Assembly (NCBI GenBank): GCA_016987375.1
Contig: PJRA01000401.1
Location: 1,849,928-1,875,653 of the forward strand
Origin: Brachionus koreanus
Lineage: Eukaryota > Rotifera > Eurotatoria > Ploima > Brachionidae
Length of the DNA: 25,726 nt
Direction: 5' to 3'
In this document: positions 19,781-25,726 of the stretch, piece by piece
Position numbering within the stretch: the stretch's first letter is position 1
How the letters are laid out: each line of letters opens with the position of its first letter
The notes under the pieces: generated by a model
The model's input: only the letters and a program-made list of their open reading frames with translations
Database searches by the model: none
Told to the model about the DNA's origin: nothing
Program-made: the position numbers and the translations under genes

Positions 19781-20970
19781 AAAATAAATTTTTATATTAG
19801 AAAAATTTTTTTTCTATTTAGATTTTATTTTTTTATTTATACCAAAAATGATTATTATGGAAAAAAAAGAAATGAGAAATAATTTCTTATAGTGACGCTA
19901 TGTTTTATTACTGTAATTATAATAATATAATCACGAGCCCAAGGCATGTTGCTTGTTTTGTTAAAAAAAAAGATGCATAATTTGAAATAATAGCTTTATG
20001 TTTGATAATAACGCTAGCATAAAGACTAAATGGGCGCTTGGATTCGTTGAATTTGATTATAATATTTACTATGGTAAAAAAAGTACGGCAAAATGGAGCG
20101 CATTTTGAATATTGATTCTATTTTTATAAATATATTATAAATATCTTTAAGCTAAAACATGATTAGGAGGAATTTATTTCTGTAAGGCGTGTGCTAAACA
20201 GCGTTACTTAGTATTAAAAAATTCTTTACGAGTCTGAATTTATTTTGGATTGAAATATTGCTAACGCGTAAATTTAAATCTTGAAAATTATTCTCAAGTT
20301 AATTATTCTTAATCATTAAGTCTATCTTTTTTTTTATTACTTGAAATAAAGAAGCATATGCTCACTTTAATGAACAAAAAAGAAAAATTTAAAGGAAAAA
20401 TAAAGCAAACTAGAAATGAGCGATTTAAATCTGAATTTTTTCAAAAATTAAATTTCGCCAACAAAAAAATTATTTAAAATCAAAAATTGTTGGTAATATT
20501 GTAAAATAGAAAAAATATTTTGTCTAACAAAATTTAATAATGCCAAAATTTTTGACTTGATACATTAAATTTTTAAAATTTGTCATATTTTGAAATTTTT
20601 GATTCCTTTATACTTGAGATATTTGTAATTTAATCTGTTTAATTTAAATAAAATAAAAGTCCAGGTCGGCTTGATTGTAATATCACGTGGGCATACAGAC
20701 ACGACATAAATTTTGTCTCATGACAAGGTCAATCTATCTCTATCTTTTTTTTTATTTAAAAAATTATTTTTTTACTTAGTTTTTAGTTTAAATATAAAAA
20801 AAATTAAAATGAAATTTTATTTTTATTTATTTTTTTAAACTTCATAATAGAAAGCACTCACACCAATCTACATTAAGTGACAAAAGAAAAAAAAATTTTT
20901 ATAATTAAATTTGTTTTTAATTTGAATAGAAAAAATATGACAAATGTGGCACTCAACATTAGGCGAAGCC
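19781..20970. other. AT-rich region upstream of aldolase
   Basis: It probably contains the aldolase promoter on the minus strand, but no specific site can be proved. A CACGTG hexamer lies in 'atatcacgtgggcat' (about 20683-20690) in a slightly GC-richer patch at 20660-20730. No coding signal. Confidence 0.4.
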
Positions 20971-21319
20971 CAAAGTTGCTTTAAAGTCACAAGTCTCAAG
21001 TCAAGTCCGGACTTTAATTTTATTTTTTTTATATTTTAAAAATCGATACAAATATTAATTAAAAAAAAATTTACTTTAAATTTTTATTATAAAAATTTTC
21101 TTTTGCTTAATAAAAAAGTTTTTTTTTAAGTTAGGACCTGATTAATTCCATGCTACTGACCAATAAAGTTGTCATCTAGGTTTTTGGCAGTTAATCTTGA
21201 CCTATTTGGTCGATTGATATAACCATATTTAGAAAAATGCCGTTTTCGGATTTTTGCAAAATTAAAATAAAGTCCAAGTCCGGACTTGGACTTTAATTTT
21301 GGACTTTTAAGCAACTCTA
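20971..21319. mobile_element. hAT-like inverted-repeat element (about 350 bp)
   Basis: Left end caaagttgctttaaagtc at 20971-20988; right end, read on the minus strand from 21319, tagagttgcttaaaagtcc. Each end is followed inward by AAGTC words and a core aagtccggactt (left 21003-21014). At the right the core expands into a perfect 28 bp palindrome, 21268-21295. The terminal consensus CAGAGTTG resembles hAT-superfamily ends (CAGNGTTG), an inference. It encodes nothing convincing; the minus-strand open run at 21153-21341 merely crosses the right repeat. It abuts the MULE transposase fragment to its right and probably inserted beside or into it. Confidence 0.68.
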
Positions 21320-21327
21320 ACGAAACC

Positions 21328-21815
21328 CATTCAAATAACAACGAAGAAGAGCATCAGCAGCAAGGTTGCAGTGACCTGGCTAATAACTTACACAAATGGA
21401 TCCGATCCATTTGTCTGGAAACACTTGCTCAAAACCATTAGTAATTACAGCAGCAGCTTCTCCAATCAATGCATTAGGCTCAAATTCAACGTTTTAATGA
21501 ATGAAAAGTAAACTTTTTTTCATTTATCAGTCGTCCCAACAAGTATCAATGGAAAACCCTGCCAAAGAATTTTGTAAGTAGCAACAAAACACAGATGCTT
21601 TATATCTTGAGCCAGCTTCAAAAATCTCTTTGTTGTCAAAAATATGCTCTAAGTTTTAGCACAGAATAGTCCAGCTTCAAACACAGAGTTTGCGACGTAC
21701 ACCTCATCTTCATATTCAGGCCAGTTTTGATGATTTGAGCACCAATCTTTGATATCATTAAGTGTCATATTACTTGAACCATACGTTTGTGTTTTGTATC
21801 GATGCAAGAGATAGT
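21328..21815 (-). pseudogene. Decayed MULE-type transposase
   Basis: A minus-strand frame from about 21815 passes an ATG at 21768 and reads NDIKDWCSNHQNWPEYEDEVYVANSVFEAG (quoted in two parts elsewhere: NDIKDWCSNHQNWPEYEDEV), then meets a TAG. After a stop and frame change it reads LCFVATYKILWQGFPLILVG followed by TTD, which matches the MULE domain signature 'DATYKL-x-W-x-G-x-P-x-x-x-V-G-T-T-D', with the catalytic Asp replaced (VATYK). After another shift come PNALIGEAAAVITNGFEQVF and PDKW, the family's 'x-G-D-G-A-x-A-I-T-N-A-F-x-x-V-F' block. At least three stops or shifts and loss of the acidic residue make it inactive. MULE enzymes belong to the Mutator superfamily of cut-and-paste transposons. 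Confidence 0.65.
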
Positions 21816-22189
21816 ATTATTTTTTGATACACAAAAAAATACTTTTAATTTTTGAAATAGTTTTATAAATTCTGAATGCTTATTTAATTTTTGAAAAAAA
21901 AAATTGTTTAGCGACCAATATATCTATAAAAGATGTTCATGATTTTAGAGAAAGAGTACAATTGTTCAATTTATTGAACATTTAAAAAAGATTATATGAA
22001 ATCTAAAAAGTTTGAAAAAATTTAAGGGTGAGCCAGATATTTTTTAATTTTAGAAAATAACTATAAAAATAAATTTTACTACTTAAAAACTCATAAATAC
22101 TCTAAAGACTTTTTGAAAAAAAAAGTAAAAATTAATTTTTTCGAAAAAAAAATTTTATATATTTGAAAAGTAAATTATAAAATTATAAT

Positions 22190-22252
22190 TTTTACTTAAA
22201 CAAGTCAAATCAAAAGACTTGGCTTTGACTTTATGACTTTTAAACAACTCTG
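22190..22252. repeat. Solo end of the hAT-like inverted-repeat family
   Basis: The minus strand from 22252 reads ccagagttgtttaaaagtc followed by more AAGTC words, the same terminal pattern as the right end at 21319. A partner end to the left was not found other than 20971. Either this is a truncated copy, or 20971-22252 is an older, larger element containing the MULE fragment with the smaller one nested in it. Confidence 0.5.
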
Positions 22253-23760
22253 GGTCTTAGCCAGAAAGGAAAGATTGGCATATAATTCAAAATAATTAAT
22301 CAATTTTTTTATTTAATTTATATTTTTTGGTGTTAATTATACAATTTTTGAATTTTTATAATATATTTTAGTTTTTCTAGTTATAAAGAAATTATTTTGA
22401 TACCATAGAAAAATAATAAACAATAAACACAAAGTAAAATTGGTGCTTTATTCAGAAATTTAATTAATATAAAATCAACACAACATTTTGAACCGCTCCC
22501 AAATGGTCAACTGAACTCAATTTATGTTTAGAAGTAAACAAATGTATAATGAACAGGAGAACATCAAGTCAAATCTGTAAGAATGAATGGCAAAAAAGGC
22601 TTTACTGTTAAACTTAATAAAATCCAAATTGAAAATAATTTCGGAGGGTTTGTTTAAAAAACTTTTAAGTAAAATAGACAGCGTGCAACTGTAGCAGCAT
22701 ATGGTCTCTTTGGTCAAACTAAAACTTATTTTTCTTTCATTAATACACTGCATAAGTTAAGCATTGTTTCAAGACAAAACAAGTTTCAAGGATTCTTTTA
22801 TATTGAATTGTTTTAAAACAATTTTACTCGACATTTTTTAATGATTAAAGATTGATTTTTTTTTCACAATTTTTATCAATTGATTCAATTTTTTAGAGTA
22901 GTTTTATTTTACAATTGGAAAGATTTGGGCCAATTTATTTAAAAATTAGGGTTTAAATAATGCCTTCATAGTTGAAAACACAAGTGCTCAAATTACCAAA
23001 GGTAAATTCAAAATTTTAAATATTGATAAACTTGTACATAAATAAACAATTCAAATTTAACCTTTTAGTATAATGAATCAGAAAAATTTTGTTAAAAAGT
23101 TTTCAAAAACAACTATTAACAAAAAGAAAATTATTGAAACCATGTATTAAATCTTTGGAAAATTTTAAAATTAAAATAAAAGCAATTTCAGTTTTTTATT
23201 AAAATGATACAACAACAACAAAAAATATTTAAAATCTAATTTAAATAATTTGAACTAATTGACAGAAGATTATCGCTTTTAATTGGCTTTTTGAATTTTA
23301 AAATAAAAAAATGCACTGATTGTTTTTATTGCAAATTTGCCTCAAGCTAAACTATTTTAATTACTTTGATGATCAATAATTTCATTGTTTGTGTTTATCT
23401 TTTTTTTTTAATTAAAACAGAAAATTTTGTTTTATTTCATCTTTTGGGCCATGTTCATAAATAGATGTGGCTTCAAGAAAATTTTCATTAAATATTGACA
23501 ACTGAAAAAAATTGGGGTAATTTGGCAAAATGCCTAAAAATATCTTAAGCGATTGGCGACCGATTTCTTTACTTAAATTTTTCAAGTTAAATTTTTGTTT
23601 CAAAAAACGGTTCAATATGCTTTTAGAAAAATTTATTGAAATTTAAGAGAATTTTATCCAAGCTAGTTGAGCAAATAATTGATCTGAGCGAGCATCGATG
23701 CGCAAAGGCTCGAAGTGATTGACACATATTTGGCGATTTGTGGGCAATTTAAGTTAATTA
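22253..23760. other. AT-rich non-coding region
   Basis: Open runs on the minus strand at 22517-22753 and 23412-23615 were examined and show no motif, start context or partner exons. A short GC-richer patch at 23665-23755 is open on both strands but could not be phased into any neighbouring exon. CAA repeats lie near 23209. Nothing else recognised. Confidence 0.45.
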
Positions 23761-23784
23761 AACATTTTTTTTGGATATTTGCAG

Positions 23785-24010
23785 TTAAGCCTCGAACAAG
23801 ATTGTGCAATATGTCATCTTTATTTTATAGATAATACAAGATATGCTAAGAATTTAAATTGCGTAGGATTAAGTTGTCATGTTTTTTATTGTTTAAATGG
23901 AATAATTTCTAGCTACAAACAAATTGTAAAGATAAGACGCATCAAAATTTTCCTATTTATTTTAAAAAAATTACAAATTCTCTTTAGTGTGCCACGCTTG
24001 GTTGATCACT
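23785..24010 (+). pseudogene. Possible degenerate RING finger exon
   Basis: After a good acceptor-like tract (ttttttttggatatttgcag, ending 23784) the plus strand reads LSLEQDCAICHLYFIDNTRY, then AKNLNCVGLSCHVFYCLNG. The CxxC followed by 'K-x-L-x-C ... H-V-F ... C-L-N' order recalls C3HC4 RING fingers of ubiquitin ligases. However, four residues separate the two cysteines before the histidine, and the usual His/Cys spacing after HVF is short. A GT..AG interval at about 23926-23989 would lead into a frame with an early stop rather than the final CPxC pair. No matching upstream exon phase was found. A dead RING copy is the best guess; chance resemblance is possible. Confidence 0.3.
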
Positions 24011-24286
24011 TTTGTCAATTTTTATCATGGTCTCAAACTATTACCTATTTAGGTATTTTTTTATTTGAATTTTTTTCTTAAATTGTAGCAACAATAACAA
24101 CAAAAAAAATAAATAAACGAACAAAAATTGATATAAAATAGTCGTAGCTGAGCGAAATATTAAGATTAATAGAAAAATATATTTATAATAAATAAAGAAA
24201 AATACTTTATTTTTGATTAGAAATTTGTGTCAGCACAAGCCCACACACATCAATATCATCATCATCATTAACAAAGAGCTTGTACA

Positions 24287-25726
24287 ATGAGCCGTAATTA
24301 CTATCAACCATCAAATCATCAATTTCCAGCCTATTCGAATGTAATTAAATTAATTTAGAAAAAGACTAATTTTAATTAAATTTAATATAAAATTGCATGA
24401 AACTTTTCAACTATTTTAATATTTTTTTATTTCTAAATTTTACAAAGATGATGGTGCCAAGCGCTTACCAAAAATGCGAAAGTCTTTACCCGGATACTGC
24501 AATCACAGCCAACGAGATGGTTTGCGCAGGACAAAAGCGTGTCATGTACAATCTGAATCCTACTGTTCAAATTCAACCGCCACTAGACAATAATTACTTT
24601 GTCTGTGAGTAAATATTTTAATTGTATATCAAACTATTATTTTTAGTAGACATAAATTTTTTAAATTTTATTAAAATTAAATCAATTCAAAAAATCTTCA
24701 AAGTATCAGTCTTTTTATCTTATTATGTAAAAAAATAAAATTTTATTTTATTGAGGTCAAGGAAAAGTGTCTTCAATTATAAAACAAAAATTTTTTTAAC
24801 AATTAGATTAATATTTTTCTCAATAAATACTCAACAAACAGAGCGTAAAAACAAATTAAAATTAATTTTCTATTTTATTGCCTAGATGAGCAAGAAAAAG
24901 AGTCTAGTAGTAATGCATCCACTGTGGTCAATAAAGACTCGGCCGAGTATATAGAAAGTATACTAAGAAAAAATCAAGAAGTATGGAATCACTATACTAG
25001 TGGAAAATTTGACGTATTGTCTTGTTTGGAAGATGAATGCAAGCGAATTATTCTTAAAGAGAAAATTCCCAATCGCAAATTGACCGATACTAGTGGCTAT
25101 GAGATAACCAAGTATCGAGTACGTGTCAGCAATCATCACAAATCAAAAAATAATGATGAAATTTTGCTAGTAAGCTATGATGACTCAGCAAAAATTCTAA
25201 GTAGAGCCAAAAGTTTTTCTCGGACTGTTTCGCACTCGAAATTTGTGCACCGAGCCGAGCCAAGTGTTAGAAGCAACTCGTGCTCAAGCTTCGAATCGAC
25301 TGGAGAATATGTATGCAACGTGGCTGGAGTTGCCGGTCCAGGCTCAGAGCTTATTGCTAAACTAATAGCAGGTGAAGATGAGGATATGGTTTTGCAGTGC
25401 GAACCGGTTGAAGAAGATGAAGAAAAAAGCGAAAGCGAAAATGCGGGACCCGACTTGGTAGGAAATTATTACCTCGATTCGAATGATAATCAACAGGATG
25501 AGTCTCGTGAAGGAGAAGAAAATTTCGATGAAGAAGATGAAGATCTGCCACAGGAACAACAAGTTCCTGAAGAGACCTATGATGATAACCAAGAGCCAAA
25601 TGGGGACTCTTTTGATGAAGAATATATTCAGCATTTTGCGCCTTCTGAATACTCGAGTTCAAGAAAAACAACCTCGAGACAAGAATCTAATGTGTCCGCG
25701 GGCAAAAATGATCGCCTGACTGGAAG
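24287..25726 (+). CDS. 5' part of a gene for an acidic, mostly disordered protein (runs off the window)
   Basis: Exons 24287-24340, 24448-24604 and 24886-25726 (edge) give 350 residues without a stop. Introns are 107 and 281 bp; the second donor is a strong GTGAGT. An in-frame TAA lies upstream of the first ATG (gtacaATGAGC). Exon 1 encodes MSRNYYQPSNHQFPAYSN and exon 2 MMVPSAYQKCESLYPD onwards. Exon 3 begins YEQEKESSSN, contains a possibly folded part (about residues 90-180, with EYIESILRKNQEVWNHYTSG and KYRVRVSN), then a segment TGEYVCNVAGVAG (209-221) that recalls the 'G-x-Y-x-C' of Ig domains but lacks a visible partner, then long Glu/Asp-rich stretches (EEDEEKSESE, DEEDED). No signal peptide or membrane segment is present, so it is probably intracellular. 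GC content and codon variety in exon 3 are well above the surroundings, strongly supporting coding. Family not recognised. Confidence 0.78.
24605..24885 (+). other. Second intron of the acidic-protein gene
   Basis: Bounded by GTGAGT at 24605 and TTGCCTAG ending 24885, with a T-rich tract before the acceptor. At 281 bp it is longer than most introns here. No inserted repeat was recognised inside it. Confidence 0.7.

Noticed and set aside
19228..19882. Plus-strand open runs over aldolase
   Set aside because: Antisense shadows of a clearly conserved enzyme; no independent evidence.
20683..20690. CACGTG E-box-like hexamer as an aldolase regulatory site
   Set aside because: It is about 900 bp from the start codon and a single hexamer; no second site or conservation to support it, so it is only mentioned in the region entry.
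22517..22753. 78-codon minus-strand open run
   Set aside because: No motif, cysteine/leucine/phenylalanine-rich AT composition, no partner exons.
23412..23615. 67-codon minus-strand open run (LSIFNENFLEATSIYEHG)
   Set aside because: It looks slightly more protein-like than most, but no upstream exon can be phased to it and no family is recognised.
25357..25671. Minus-strand and shifted plus-strand open runs at the right end
   Set aside because: They overlap the GC-richer third exon of the acidic-protein gene; the stop-free frame starting at 24886 explains the region better.

Overview
This is a very AT-rich nuclear window from a small-intron animal. The evidence is a complete metazoan-type class I fructose-bisphosphate aldolase, genes split by many introns of about 45-110 bp with GT..AG borders, AATAAA signals after stop codons, and decayed eukaryotic DNA transposons. 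The base composition and intron size would suit a rotifer (Brachionus-like), but that is inference and nothing here proves it. No prokaryotic operon, CRISPR array, tRNA or rRNA gene was seen.

Layout from left to right. Positions 1-700 hold a decayed Tc1/mariner transposase (minus). Positions 820-1462 hold a small hairpin, then a GC-rich 225 bp inverted-repeat element next to a coding remnant that ends in a C4 zinc-ribbon motif. Positions 2339-2550 hold a short inverted-repeat element whose second copy lies at 4414-4628, inside an intron of the next gene. Positions 3710-6450 hold a ten-exon phospholipase B1-like secreted GDSL lipase (plus); its 1.1 kb second intron also carries a possible LINE fragment. 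Positions 7729-8470 hold an internally deleted pogo/Tigger-type transposon flanked by tandem 'TCGATATAACGA' motifs. Positions 8819-9902 hold an unrecognised four-exon two-pass membrane protein (plus). Positions 10363-10520 hold a fold-back element.

Positions 11111-13480 hold an intronless 789-residue protein (minus) with a PTB-like N-terminus, a long Asn/Ser-rich middle and a C-terminal PP1-docking-like motif. Positions 13.5-18.6 kb are essentially non-coding except for a second decayed mariner fragment at 17.1-17.5 kb. Positions 18622-19755 hold aldolase (minus, two coding exons) with a splice acceptor just upstream of its ATG. Positions 20971-22252 hold a hAT-like inverted-repeat element, a decayed MULE transposase and an extra repeat end. 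Near 23.8 kb there is a possible broken RING finger. From 24287 to the window edge runs the 5' part of a gene (plus) for an acidic, largely disordered protein whose third exon is open for 841 bp.

The host genes show no functional link to one another: a secreted lipase, a membrane protein, a scaffold-like protein, a glycolytic enzyme and an acidic protein. The strongest theme is the number of different transposon remnants between and inside them. I did not find a convincing undescribed biological system; the best leads are the two unrecognised host proteins and the deleted pogo-like element.
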